In this document: in pieces, positions 10,134 through 19,097 of the stretch
How the letters are laid out: every line of letters starts with the position of its first letter
How positions within the stretch are numbered: position 1 is the stretch's first letter
From: Gallionellaceae bacterium
Lineage (GTDB): Bacteria > Pseudomonadota > Gammaproteobacteria > Burkholderiales > Gallionellaceae
Assembly (NCBI GenBank): GCA_006218055.1
Contig: VBWD01000010.1
Location: 1-60,082, forward strand
Reading direction: 5' to 3'
DNA length: 60,082 nt
The notes under the pieces: model-generated
The model's input: only the letters and a program-made list of their open reading frames with translations
Database searches by the model: none
What the model was told of the DNA's origin: nothing
Made by a program: the position numbers and the translations under genes

Positions 10134-11309
10134 TTACTGAATCTTTCGAATCGTTCCGTTATACCAATCCGCAACATATAACTTGCCATTCACATACACC
10201 ATACCTCTTGGATTGTTGAAGCGCGCCGCACTACCAGTCCCATCAGACGTACCAAAGACACCGGCAGACCCTGCAAGGGTAGAAACCAACCCAGATGAGA
10301 GTACTATCTTGCGAACTGTGTGATTATCAGTATCGCCCACGTATATATTGGCCCCATCAGTAGTTAATCCGAATGGTTTATTAAAACGCGCCGAACTGGA
10401 AGTACCGTTGGTGACTCCAGAAGCTGGAATGGTATTGAATGCCCCTCCAGCCACAAGCGTAGTCAAACCATTTGAGGGGTTGACCTTCCGAATATCGTGA
10501 TTAAGCAAATCGGCAACATACAGACTGACACCATCATTGGTGATATCAGCAGGACCATCAAACATCACCGCAGACCCAGCCAAGTTGTTTGAATACCCCA
10601 ATATCCCAGCGGTTCCTGCAATCGTTGATACTGCATTGGTGTTCAGATTGATTTGCCTAATCGTACTGTTCACGGCATCGGTCACATACAGGCTGCTACC
10701 CATCTTGGTCACACCGGATGGACTCCAAAAACGTGCCGCAGTTCCAGTAGCATCTGCCACCCCTGAAGCACCCGTCACACTCCCTGCCAAGGTAGAAACC
10801 ATCCCAGAGGAAATAACAATCATGCGAACACTGTTGTTACCCGTATCTGCAACATAGAGATTTATACCATCGGTCGCGATACCCCGAGGTGAATTGAACA
10901 AGGCAGCCGTCCCCTGCGCATCAGTCACACCAGAGACAGCAGTCTGGCTACCTGCGAGCGTCGTGACCGCGCCGGTAGCAATGACGATCTTGCGGATGTT
11001 ATTCTCCAAAGAGTCGGTGACATATAGATTCGTACCGTCGCTAGAGATATACCCTGGACCATTAAAACGCGCCGCAGTGCCTGTGTTATTGACCGTCCCC
11101 CAAGAACCTGCCAGTCCCGCAATCGTAGTAACGATTCCCGTCAATCCAGTGTTTGAAACAGCGATCGTTGTCGGTGTGGTGACTGTTGTGGTTGAGCTAG
11201 TCGTGGACGAACTAGAGCCACCACCACATCCAGCGAGAACAAGTGTTGCAATAGCAATGGAACCAATACTAAGTTCCGCCAATCTTTGAACCTTACCTCC
11301 AATTTCCAT
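10134..11309 (-). CDS. NHL-repeat beta-propeller lipoprotein
   Basis: A 391-residue exported protein. The signal peptide ends in a lipobox (LAGC, Cys28) followed by a Ser/Thr-rich linker (about 30-50). The rest is made of about six repeats of 50-60 residues, each with the pattern ARFxxPxGI, LYVADxxNxxIRKI and VSTLAGS, typical of NHL-type beta-propellers. A GGGGGG-rich site precedes the chosen ATG; an ATG 12 codons upstream has no such site and would disrupt the signal peptide. Function is unknown; such proteins are usually envelope scaffolds or sugar/protein-binding. It interrupts the usual hrcA-nadK neighbourhood. Confidence 0.85.
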   Translation of the reverse strand: MEIGGKVQRLAELSIGSIAIATLVLAGCGGGSSSSTTSSTTTVTTPTTIAVSNTGLTGIVTTIAGLAGSWGTVNNTGTAARFNGPGYISSDGTNLYVTDSLENNIRKIVIATGAVTTLAGSQTAVSGVTDAQGTAALFNSPRGIATDGINLYVADTGNNSVRMIVISSGMVSTLAGSVTGASGVADATGTAARFWSPSGVTKMGSSLYVTDAVNSTIRQINLNTNAVSTIAGTAGILGYSNNLAGSAVMFDGPADITNDGVSLYVADLLNHDIRKVNPSNGLTTLVAGGAFNTIPASGVTNGTSSSARFNKPFGLTTDGANIYVGDTDNHTVRKIVLSSGLVSTLAGSAGVFGTSDGTGSAARFNNPRGMVYVNGKLYVADWYNGTIRKIQ

Positions 11310-11520
11310 GATAATCCCCCCCGATGCATTGTTAAAAAAATGCACTACTTAGCTGTGCAAGCGAAAAACAGCGCGCAATATATCTGCCTTCCTCCAATCA
11401 ATCTATTGGTCTGATGGCCTATATATTCTTTCTTGTTTTCAAGCTCTCTAAATGGTGATACGCGACGCACCCCGCTTGACCACATAAAGCATCCTTTCCG
11501 TGATGATAGAATCCGCGCCC

Positions 11521-12540
11521 ATGTTGAATGACCGCGCACAGATACTCCTAAAGACCTTGGTTGAACGCTACATCAGCGATGGTCAACCGGTCGGCTCGCG
11601 CGCATTGCAGCAATTCTCGGGATTGGAAGTCAGCCCAGCCACCATCCGCAATGTGATGGCTGATCTGGAAGCCATGGGGCTGGTGGCCAGCCCGCACACT
11701 TCCGCCGGGCGCATCCCCACCGCACTCGGCTATCGCTTGTTCATCGACACCCTGATGGTGGTGCAGCCGCTTTCCGATGCGCGCGTGTCACAGATGGAGA
11801 CGCAGCTGCAACCGGACAACCCTTCGCGTTTGCTGACGCAAGCCTCGAACGTACTTTCCGAATTGACGCAATTCGCAGGGGTGGTCGCCACCCCCAAGCG
11901 CGCCGCCATCACCGTGCGCCAGATCGAGTTCTTGCGCTTATCTGAGCGCCGCGTGTTGCTCATCATCGTGATGCCGGATGGAGAAGTAGAGAACCGCGTG
12001 TTAGTGACGCACAAGGACTACACGCAATCGCAACTCACCGAGGCGGGCAATTTCTTGAGCCAGCATTACGCGGGGGTCGGCTTTGGCGACATCCACCAGC
12101 GCATGCAGAACGAACTGCGCCAGTTGCAACATGACATGACCGCACTGATGTCTGCCGCGATGGCGGTGAGTGATGAAGCCATCGCGCGCAAGAATGAGGA
12201 TTACGTCATCAGCGGCGAACGCAATCTGCTGCACATCAACGACCTTTCCGCCAACATGAACCAGTTGCGCAACCTGTTCAACGTGTTCGAGCAGAAGACG
12301 GAATTGTTGCAACTATTGGATGCCAGCCGCCATGCACAGGGCGTGCACATCTTTGTGGGTAACGAGTCTGGATTGCTCGGACTGGATGAATGCAGCGTGG
12401 TCAGTGCCCCTTACACTGCAGATGGAAAAATCATAGGCACACTCGCCGTGGTCGGCCCCAAACGCATGAACTACGAGCGCGTGGTACCCATCGTGGACAT
12501 CACCGCAAAACTTTTGAGCAACGCACTTTCTCAACACTGA
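11521..12540 (+). CDS. hrcA: Heat-shock repressor HrcA
   Basis: Represses groESL/dnaK-type heat-shock genes by binding CIRCE. The 339-residue product has the N-terminal winged-helix region ([29 protein letters not shown]) and the GAF-like inserted dimerisation domain, ending in [14 protein letters not shown]-type sequence. The start was chosen because HrcA proteins begin MLxxRAQxLL; an ATG seven codons upstream is also in frame. A TAGAAT lies only 8 bases before the ATG, so the message may be nearly leaderless. No CIRCE palindrome was seen at its own promoter. Confidence 0.93.
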   Translation: MLNDRAQILLKTLVERYISDGQPVGSRALQQFSGLEVSPATIRNVMADLEAMGLVASPHTSAGRIPTALGYRLFIDTLMVVQPLSDARVSQMETQLQPDNPSRLLTQASNVLSELTQFAGVVATPKRAAITVRQIEFLRLSERRVLLIIVMPDGEVENRVLVTHKDYTQSQLTEAGNFLSQHYAGVGFGDIHQRMQNELRQLQHDMTALMSAAMAVSDEAIARKNEDYVISGERNLLHINDLSANMNQLRNLFNVFEQKTELLQLLDASRHAQGVHIFVGNESGLLGLDECSVVSAPYTADGKIIGTLAVVGPKRMNYERVVPIVDITAKLLSNALSQH

Positions 12541-12541
12541 C

Positions 12542-13630
12542 ATGACTTACCAAATCGAACCCGGCTTCACCCACGGCACACCAGAGAAGACTGGCATCTT
12601 ACTGGTCAACCTCGGTACGCCCGATGCGCCGACTGCGCAAGCTGTACGCCCCTATCTCAAAGAGTTCTTGAGCGACCCGCGTGTGGTGGAGATCCCCAAA
12701 CCGATCTGGTGGTTGATCTTGAACGGCATCATCCTCAATGTACGCCCCAGGAAATCGGCAGCGAAATACGCCAGCGTGTGGATGCCTGAAGGCTCGCCGC
12801 TACGCGTCTACACGGCGAAGCAAGCCGTATTGTTGGAAGGCTACCTGAGCCAGCGCACCAAAGCGCCTTTCGTGGTGGATTATGCGATGAGCTACGGCAA
12901 TCCATCCATCGCAAGCGTGATGCAAAAGTTAAAGGCGCAGAACTGCACACGCATCTTGGTGGTGCCGCTGTATCCGCAGTATGCCGCCAGCTCCACGGCC
13001 ACTGTGTTCGACCGTGTGTTCGCGGCAGTACAAACCATGCGCAACACTCCCGCCATCCGTACCATCAAACACTTCCACGATGACGCGGGCTACATCAAGG
13101 CATTGGCAGCGAACGTGAATGAATATTGGATGAAGCATGGTCGCCCAGAAAAACTGGTGATGAGTTTCCACGGTGTACCGCAATACGCGCTTGAAAAAGG
13201 CGACCCATACCACTGCGAATGTCTGAAGACAGGACGTTTGCTCGCTCAAGAACTTGGGCTGGGCAAAGAACAATATGTAGTGAGCTTCCAGTCACGCTTC
13301 GGCAAAGCAGAGTGGGTCAAGCCTTACACGACTGCTACGTTGTTGGAACTAGGCAAACAAAAGACCAAGCGCGTGGATGTGGTCTGCCCCGGTTTCGTTG
13401 CGGATTGTTTAGAGACGCTGGAAGAGATCGCGATGGAAGGCAAGGAAGATTTCCAACACGCAGGCGGCGGCGAGTACAACTACATCCCCTGCCTCAATGA
13501 GCGCGACGATTGGATTCACGCACTCAATAATCTGGTGATGGATAACCTGCAAGGCTGGTTGATCGAACCGAATGTGGCCGAATTGGAACCAAGCAAAGCG
13601 CGCGCATTGGCACTCGGCGTAAAACAGTAA
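12542..13630 (+). CDS. hemH: Ferrochelatase
   Basis: Last step of protohaem synthesis, inserting Fe(II) into protoporphyrin IX. The 362 residues show the N-terminal [11 protein letters not shown], the [16 protein letters not shown] block near 142 and the catalytic His210 in MSFHGVPQ, with an acidic partner in the C-terminal [12 protein letters not shown]. It starts two bases after hrcA, so both are likely co-transcribed, a common pairing in betaproteobacteria. The stop codon is one base from that of the convergent PilZ gene; there is no room for a separate terminator. Confidence 0.96.
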   Translation: MTYQIEPGFTHGTPEKTGILLVNLGTPDAPTAQAVRPYLKEFLSDPRVVEIPKPIWWLILNGIILNVRPRKSAAKYASVWMPEGSPLRVYTAKQAVLLEGYLSQRTKAPFVVDYAMSYGNPSIASVMQKLKAQNCTRILVVPLYPQYAASSTATVFDRVFAAVQTMRNTPAIRTIKHFHDDAGYIKALAANVNEYWMKHGRPEKLVMSFHGVPQYALEKGDPYHCECLKTGRLLAQELGLGKEQYVVSFQSRFGKAEWVKPYTTATLLELGKQKTKRVDVVCPGFVADCLETLEEIAMEGKEDFQHAGGGEYNYIPCLNERDDWIHALNNLVMDNLQGWLIEPNVAELEPSKARALALGVKQ

Positions 13631-13631
13631 A

Positions 13632-14357
13632 TCAGGTCAGACTGATCTTTTCGGCTTCGAGTTGCACCATGTAACGTTGGATGACGTTACTGGCACCCCT
13701 TCCCAGATTATCGAACTGAAGCCCAATACGGTGAAAATGCCCGCCACTGAGTGTGCTGATGGTTGACCACTTACCACGTACGCGCAGACTGATCGGCACT
13801 CTGCCGATCTCCGGAAAGTCGATGCTGCACCCTTCCAATATCTCGCCCTGAACAAAGATGGCGGGTAGCTCACCTCTAACGGTGACGCCGATACCGCCCA
13901 CACTCATATCGAACAGCGGCACCTCAATGATCTCTCCTTCCGTCGGTATCCTGCATATCAATGCATGCTTTCCCTGCAGCGTATCAAGGCGGAAATATTC
14001 ACGACGTTGGACCCGTTCTATCGCAGAAGGCACATGCATCGAGAATGCATACTTGCCATTCGGCATCGCCACCAGTTGCAGATGCGTGGAATACCAGCGC
14101 ACCTTGATGTCAGATTGCGTCACAAAAGAAACGTGCTGGCTATGTACGATACGGTCATTGACGCTATCGTCCGCCGCCACGTCGATACAGACATACTTCC
14201 CATCCCCGCTGACATACAACACCGAGGTGACCAACACCACGCCATCATGCGTGTCGAGCGTGATGAGTGTCTTATGCTTCGCCATATCATCAAGGATAAA
14301 AATGATCTCCTTGTGACTGTGTATGGCGTAGGGGGAATCTTCTATCGAATGCGTCAT
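13632..14357 (-). CDS. YcgR-like PilZ protein (c-di-GMP flagellar brake)
   Basis: A 241-residue cytosolic protein with an N-terminal YcgR-type beta domain (about 15-110) and a C-terminal PilZ domain. Both c-di-GMP-binding motifs are intact: RRxxxR at 118-123 (QRREYFRLD) and DxSxxG at 150-155 (DMSVGGIG). In relatives, c-di-GMP-bound YcgR slows the flagellar motor. No flagellar genes are in this window, so the target is inferred. Its ATG overlaps the glycosyltransferase stop by 4 bases, implying coupled translation. Confidence 0.88.
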   Translation of the reverse strand: MTHSIEDSPYAIHSHKEIIFILDDMAKHKTLITLDTHDGVVLVTSVLYVSGDGKYVCIDVAADDSVNDRIVHSQHVSFVTQSDIKVRWYSTHLQLVAMPNGKYAFSMHVPSAIERVQRREYFRLDTLQGKHALICRIPTEGEIIEVPLFDMSVGGIGVTVRGELPAIFVQGEILEGCSIDFPEIGRVPISLRVRGKWSTISTLSGGHFHRIGLQFDNLGRGASNVIQRYMVQLEAEKISLT

Positions 14358-15436
14358 AGCCTTGTTCTCATCATCAATGAATGCAGAATCTCTGCTGCCT
14401 CATGCACACCGGAACCAACCTTTGCAGGGTCTCGTCTTGTCGAACAAGCCTCATCCAAAACCGATTGCATATTTCCTTGTTCCAAAATCTCCTGCACCAC
14501 TTCGACGCACGTTCCATGCTTCCCCAACCAGTCCACTAGATAAGGCTGCTCCGGCCACTCCCCGCGCGATACATAGATGATTGGCACACCTGCATAAGCC
14601 GCTTCGGCAAAAGTACCGTATCCGGGTTTGGTCAGCACGACATCACAGGATGTCAACAGATCACTGAAGCTCATGCCCATCGTTTCCAGTGCGCTCGTGT
14701 CGTCACGCTGTATGTTCCACGCTTGCGGGACCAACCATCGCACGCCCGAGATGCGCGGCCACTTCTCCATCGGCAGGCGATAGTCGATGCCCCCCATCGC
14801 CACGAGCACCAACTTACTTGGCTGTCCGCCACATCTGGATAATGCCAAATCTCTTTGTGCCACGCCCAATTGCGCAATGGGCGCGATGGTCGTCACTCTG
14901 CTCAGACTATCCATCGGCATCGTCGGGCTGACCTTTAGAAAAACCTCCGCACTGTTGTAAGCGGCGAGCATCTGCGCATGGATGGCACGGCTCTCAGCAT
15001 CGTCCGGTGCGTAGTGACGATAGATATCCGCCCAGTTCAAACAGCACATCGCCACAGATGGAATACCCGCGAACTGCGCCGCAGCGAGTGATTTATAGGG
15101 AACGTTGGCGAACAGCAAGTCCGGCTGCAACGCACGCATCTCTTGTGCCGCCTGCACCACCTTGGCCTCCCAATCGGTGTGATACTCACGATAGTTGGCC
15201 AAGCTACGCGGCACATCCACTGCCACCGCATCGAACATGGTCATGCCGAAATCGAGTGCGGTGTGAATGTGTTGGAACGGGATGGTGAAACGTTGTTGCA
15301 GGTAAGATGTTGTCGCAGCAGAACGGACGGTGACGCGCAGATCTGGGATGCGCCGCACCAGTTCGTTGACCACCGGCGCGGTCTGCGCGATGTGGCCGTA
15401 GCCATGGGCAGTGATATCAACGAGTAGATGGGGCAT
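14354..15436 (-). CDS. GT-B glycosyltransferase-like protein
   Basis: A 360-residue protein with features of GT-B (MurG/UDP-glycosyltransferase-like) enzymes: an N-terminal ITAHGYGHIAQ glycine/histidine loop near residue 10, and a C-terminal donor-binding region with SCDVVLTKPGYGTFAEAAYA (about 262-281), where a Gly/Glu-rich loop is expected to bind the nucleotide sugar. No signal peptide. The substrate is unknown. Coupling to the PilZ gene suggests a c-di-GMP-controlled surface glycan or flagellin glycosylation, but that is inference. Confidence 0.75.
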   Translation of the reverse strand: MPHLLVDITAHGYGHIAQTAPVVNELVRRIPDLRVTVRSAATTSYLQQRFTIPFQHIHTALDFGMTMFDAVAVDVPRSLANYREYHTDWEAKVVQAAQEMRALQPDLLFANVPYKSLAAAQFAGIPSVAMCCLNWADIYRHYAPDDAESRAIHAQMLAAYNSAEVFLKVSPTMPMDSLSRVTTIAPIAQLGVAQRDLALSRCGGQPSKLVLVAMGGIDYRLPMEKWPRISGVRWLVPQAWNIQRDDTSALETMGMSFSDLLTSCDVVLTKPGYGTFAEAAYAGVPIIYVSRGEWPEQPYLVDWLGKHGTCVEVVQEILEQGNMQSVLDEACSTRRDPAKVGSGVHEAAEILHSLMMRTRL

Positions 15437-15444
15437 CAGGGCTT

Positions 15445-15470
15445 GTCATTCCCGCCCACGCGGGAATGAC
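15445..15470. repeat. GTCATTCCCGC palindrome
   Basis: A perfect 11-bp inverted repeat (GTCATTCCCGC / GCGGGAATGAC) around CCAC, between the glycosyltransferase start and the orn stop. It belongs to the same palindrome family as the pair at 32.1 kb and is a common betaproteobacterial intergenic element. Confidence 0.8.
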
Positions 15471-15478
15471 GACACAAA

Positions 15479-16024
15479 TCACAACTTCAGGAAATTATCT
15501 CGGTAGTGCTTCATCTCGGCGATGGATTCGTAGATGTCTGCCAGCGCCTCGTGCTTGCCGTGCTTCTTCAAGCTACTCGCCACTTCAGGTTTCCAGCGCT
15601 TCGCCAATTCCTTGAGCGTGCTCACGTCGAGGTTGCGGTAGTGGAAGTAGTCTTCCAGTTTAGGCATCCAGCGCGCCATAAAGCGACGATCTTGGCAGAT
15701 GGAATTGCCGCAGATAGGCGAGGTGCGCACTGGCACATGCTCTTTGAGGAATTCGATGAACTGCGCTTCGACTGTCGCCTCATCCAGTGTGGAGGCTTTG
15801 ACCTTGTCGATAAGACCCGATTTGCCGTGGGTGGATTTGTTCCAATTATCCATGCCATCCAGCACGATATCGGACTGGTGCACCACCAGCGTCGGCGCTT
15901 CTGCGATGGTATTCAGATCACCGTCGGTGACGACCATCGCCACTTCGATGATGCGGTCTGTCTCAGGAACAAGTCCGGTCATTTCCATATCGACCCAGAC
16001 GAGGTAGTTTTGGTTTTGTGCCAT
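15479..16024 (-). CDS. orn: Oligoribonuclease
   Basis: 3'-5' exonuclease that degrades very short RNAs, including pGpG from c-di-GMP breakdown. The 181-residue product has the DEDDh exonuclease motifs: Asp12/Glu14 in VDMEMTGL, a middle Asp in [10 protein letters not shown]... SICQDRRF, and the C-terminal His/Asp in [11 protein letters not shown]. The start is the ATG giving [10 protein letters not shown]; a 21-codon upstream extension reads through the shared promoter region with the divergent protease gene. Confidence 0.96.
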   Translation of the reverse strand: MAQNQNYLVWVDMEMTGLVPETDRIIEVAMVVTDGDLNTIAEAPTLVVHQSDIVLDGMDNWNKSTHGKSGLIDKVKASTLDEATVEAQFIEFLKEHVPVRTSPICGNSICQDRRFMARWMPKLEDYFHYRNLDVSTLKELAKRWKPEVASSLKKHGKHEALADIYESIAEMKHYRDNFLKL

Positions 16025-16102
16025 AATTCGCCGCGCTTTCAAATGAATGAGGCGCGCATTGTTACATAGCTTAACCACCCTCTCCAAAGACTATCCGAAC
16101 CC

Positions 16103-17359
16103 ATGACTGCATCACAATTTTCCGCCCTGTTCGTCGCAGCACTACTCTCGAACGCCGTCGTTAAGCTGTGGCTTGCCTATCGCCAGTTAGACCACGTTGC
16201 CGCGAACCGCGACGAAGTACCCGCAGCATTTCGCGAACAGATCAACATCGCAGCCCATCACAAGGCTGCGGATTACACCAGCACCCTCGTGCGCTTTGGC
16301 GCACTGACCATCATTTTCGATACGGTGCTGTTGCTGATATTCACCGTGGGCGGCGGCATCCAGTGGCTGAGCGATGCATCCTCCGGCCTGACGGATAGCC
16401 TACTGTTACAAGGTGTCGCGATCATCGTACTGGTGCTGATCTTGCAATCCCTCCTCGAAATGCCGTTCGACCTCTATCGCACCTTCAACATCGAAGCCCG
16501 CTTCGGTTTCAACAAGATGACGCTCAAGTTATACCTGCTCGACGCAGTGAAGAGCACCTTGCTGGGTGCTGCACTCGGTCTTCCCTTATTGTTCGCCGTA
16601 TTGTGGCTAATGTCCGCCATGGGCGACCTGTGGTGGCTATACGTGTGGGGCGTATGGGTCACGTTCAATTTACTGCTGCTGTTCATCTATCCCACTTACA
16701 TCGCGCCCGTATTCAACAAGTTCGAGCCGCTGCAAGACGAAGCACAGAAGTTGCGCATCGAAGCACTACTTGCCCGTTGCGGCTTTGAGTCGAGCGGACT
16801 GTTCGTGATGGACGGCAGCAAGCGCAGTTCACACGGTAACGCCTACTTCACCGGCTTCGGCAAGACCAAGCGCATCGTGTTCTTCGACACCCTGCTACAA
16901 CGCCTTAGTCCCGGCGAGATCGACGCGGTGCTGGCGCATGAGCTGGGCCATTTCAAACATCGCCACGTCATCAAACGTATCGCCTTCACATTCGCTGTCA
17001 GCTTGGGATTCCTGTGGCTACTCGCCCAACTACTGCATGCGGAATGGTTCTACCTCGGCTTGGGTGTGACGACTCAATCCACCGCCATTGCATTGCTACT
17101 GTTCTTCATGGTGTTCCCCGTGTTCACTTTCCTGCTGCATCCCCTCACATCGGCCTATTCGCGCAAGCACGAGTTCGAGGCCGATGCCTATGCTGCACAG
17201 CAGACCGATGCCAACGAGTTGGTGAACGCGCTGGTGAAGCTGTATCAGGATAATGCCAAGACACTCACACCCGATCCGTTGTACGCTACCTTCTACGAAT
17301 CACACCCACCCGCACTACAGCGAATACAGCAACTTCAAATAAAAGGAGAGCAAACATGA
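16103..17359 (+). CDS. M48 (Ste24/CAAX-type) membrane metalloprotease
   Basis: A 418-residue zinc protease of the inner membrane. An N-terminal CAAX-protease-1-type region with several transmembrane segments (to about 200) is followed by the M48 domain with HELGH (279-283) and a third zinc ligand in KHEFEADAYA (Glu near 359). Further transmembrane helices lie between. Bacterial members are associated with membrane-protein quality control; they are related to, but distinct from, the shorter HtpX. It overlaps the cytochrome gene by 4 bases and heads the operon with phhB and rsgA. Confidence 0.92.
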   Translation: MTASQFSALFVAALLSNAVVKLWLAYRQLDHVAANRDEVPAAFREQINIAAHHKAADYTSTLVRFGALTIIFDTVLLLIFTVGGGIQWLSDASSGLTDSLLLQGVAIIVLVLILQSLLEMPFDLYRTFNIEARFGFNKMTLKLYLLDAVKSTLLGAALGLPLLFAVLWLMSAMGDLWWLYVWGVWVTFNLLLLFIYPTYIAPVFNKFEPLQDEAQKLRIEALLARCGFESSGLFVMDGSKRSSHGNAYFTGFGKTKRIVFFDTLLQRLSPGEIDAVLAHELGHFKHRHVIKRIAFTFAVSLGFLWLLAQLLHAEWFYLGLGVTTQSTAIALLLFFMVFPVFTFLLHPLTSAYSRKHEFEADAYAAQQTDANELVNALVKLYQDNAKTLTPDPLYATFYESHPPALQRIQQLQIKGEQT

Positions 17360-17655
17360 AATATTTACTAGTCTTATTGAGCTTCACGTTCAGCCTCGCA
17401 AATGCAGCCCCGTTCTCCAATGGAAGCATCGAGAACGGTAAGACACTGTTTGTGGAATACGATTGCAACTCATGCCACAAATCGATCGTGGGGGGAGATG
17501 GGAATGCGATCTTCACTCGAAGTACCAGCAAGGTTCGCACACCGAACGACCTCATTCAACAAATTGAGCGTTGTAGCGCAGCCAGTCATCTTGATTCAAA
17601 AGAGAAGATCGATCTGGGCGCCTATCTGAACCAAAAGTATTACAAGTTAAAGTGA
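17356..17655 (+). CDS. Small periplasmic c-type cytochrome
   Basis: A 99-residue protein with a cleavable signal peptide (about 1-17, ending ANA) and one CxxCH haem motif (Cys37-His41, CNSCH). The expected axial ligand region near the C-terminus is short and contains no obvious Met, so the second ligand is uncertain. Its ATG overlaps the protease stop by 4 bases. Electron donor and acceptor are not evident. Confidence 0.85.
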   Translation: MKYLLVLLSFTFSLANAAPFSNGSIENGKTLFVEYDCNSCHKSIVGGDGNAIFTRSTSKVRTPNDLIQQIERCSAASHLDSKEKIDLGAYLNQKYYKLK

Positions 17656-17662
17656 GGACGAT

Positions 17663-18001
17663 ATGGCAAGCGTCTGCGACCTGACCAACAAGAACTGCAA
17701 ACCCTGCGAAGGAGGCATACCGCCTCTGTCGCAGCATGAAGCAACCGCTCTACTCAAGCAACTCGACGGGTGGGAACTGAATGACAAGCGCATCAGCAAG
17801 ACCTTCGCTTTCAAGAACTATTACCAGGTGATGGCATTCGTCAACGCAGTCGCATGGATGACGCATCGCGAGGACCACCACCCGGATATGACGGTCGGCT
17901 ACAACCAATGCCGCGTCGAATACTCCACCCATGCGATTGGCGGCCTCTCCGAGAACGACTTCATCTGCGCCGCTAAAGTTGACGCACTGTTCAAGCTTTG
18001 A
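17663..18001 (+). CDS. phhB: Pterin-4a-carbinolamine dehydratase
   Basis: Dehydrates 4a-hydroxytetrahydropterin, recycling the pterin used by aromatic amino-acid hydroxylases. The 112-residue length and the signature THREDHHPDMTVGYN (His68, His72, His73) fit the family. No phenylalanine hydroxylase is in the window. Its stop codon is overlapped by the TTG start of rsgA. Confidence 0.92.
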   Translation: MASVCDLTNKNCKPCEGGIPPLSQHEATALLKQLDGWELNDKRISKTFAFKNYYQVMAFVNAVAWMTHREDHHPDMTVGYNQCRVEYSTHAIGGLSENDFICAAKVDALFKL

Positions 18002-18861
18002 GCGAACAACTAAAAGGTCTCATCATCGCCGCCTTTGGCCGGCATTATCTGGCAGAGCTGCCCAGTGGCGAGGTCGTCGAGTGCGTACCGCGCGGCAAGA
18101 AGAGCGAAGTGGCCTGTGGTGACACCATCACCCTGTCTCGCACCGGCCCGGAGCAAGGTGTCATCGACAGCATCACACCGCGCACCTCGCTGCTCTATCG
18201 CTCCGATGCCTTCAAGCAAAAGATCATCGCGGCCAACGTCACGCAACTCGTCGTCGTGGTCGCCAGCGAGCCTTCATTCAACGATGAATTGCTCGCACGT
18301 TGCCTACTGGCCGGACACGACCAGAAGCTGAACATCCTCATCGTGCTGAACAAGAGCGACCTGCCGCAGATCGCTGCCGCACGTGAGCAGCTCGCGCCTT
18401 ACACCAAGATCGGCTACCGCGTGCTGGAACTGAGTGCCAAGCAAGACATCGCTCCGCTACTGCCTTATCTGCAAGACAACACCAGCGTGTTCGTCGGCCA
18501 ATCCGGCATGGGCAAATCAACACTCATCAACGCCGTCATTCCCGAGGCGCATGCCGCCACACGCGAGATCTCCACCGTGCTCGATTCCGGCAAACACACC
18601 ACCACCCATGCCAAGCTATATCATCTGAATTCCAACAGCCATCTCATCGACTGCCCGGGTGTGCAACTGTTCGGCCTACATCATCTGGATTTTGCGGCGA
18701 TGGAAAGAAGCTTCCCCGAATTCTTGCCCTACCTCGGCGAATGCCGCTTCGCCAATTGCAGCCACTCGCACGAACCGGATTGTGCGATTCGCAAAGCCAC
18801 TGCTGAAGGAAAGATCGACGAGCGGAGATTGAAGTTGTTTCAGCAGATCGCTGCGAAGTAA
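17998..18861 (+). CDS. rsgA: Ribosome small-subunit GTPase RsgA
   Basis: Circularly permuted GTPase that helps mature the 30S subunit. Domain order: N-terminal OB-fold (about 1-70), G4 NKSD near 117, G1 GQSGMGKST near 165, G3 DCPG near 217, and a C-terminal zinc finger with C..C.H..C spacing (ECRFANCSHSHEPDC). The start is a TTG overlapping the phhB stop by 4 bases (TTGA), which fits the length and avoids a longer gap. Confidence 0.95.
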   Translation: MSEQLKGLIIAAFGRHYLAELPSGEVVECVPRGKKSEVACGDTITLSRTGPEQGVIDSITPRTSLLYRSDAFKQKIIAANVTQLVVVVASEPSFNDELLARCLLAGHDQKLNILIVLNKSDLPQIAAAREQLAPYTKIGYRVLELSAKQDIAPLLPYLQDNTSVFVGQSGMGKSTLINAVIPEAHAATREISTVLDSGKHTTTHAKLYHLNSNSHLIDCPGVQLFGLHHLDFAAMERSFPEFLPYLGECRFANCSHSHEPDCAIRKATAEGKIDERRLKLFQQIAAK

Positions 18862-18936
18862 TCTCAACAGAAAGTTCGCCCAACTTACCGAGCAGAACCA
18901 GCTGATCTTCTGCTTGTCGGCTAGAAAAAACGGATT

Positions 18937-19038
18937 GTTCCCCCACCCTAATCCCTCCCCTGGTGGGAGAGGGACTAAACCCAAAGCCACACCGTTCTAG
19001 CCCCCTCTCCCACCAGGGGAGGGCTGGGGTGGGGGAAC
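18937..19038. repeat. Inverted pair of CCCxCCC REP-like repeats
   Basis: Two inverted copies of the same element (about 37 bases each, 18937-18973 and 19002-19038) separated by about 28 bases. The transcribed pair could fold into a long stem-loop at the 3' ends of convergent rsgA and selO and may act as a transcription or decay barrier. No other terminator is seen between these genes. Confidence 0.8.
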
Positions 19039-19097
19039 ACTCGTTCGTCACCCTTTGCTCCAGATTTGCTAGTCAATCGGAAATTCACCTGTGCAGT

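Noticed and set aside
11460-11520. CIRCE operator at hrcA
   Set aside because: No TTAGCACTC-N9-GAGTGCTAA-like palindrome was found.
18937-19038. Repeats as a possible CRISPR array
   Set aside because: Only two inverted copies without regular spacers; palindromic REP-like elements.
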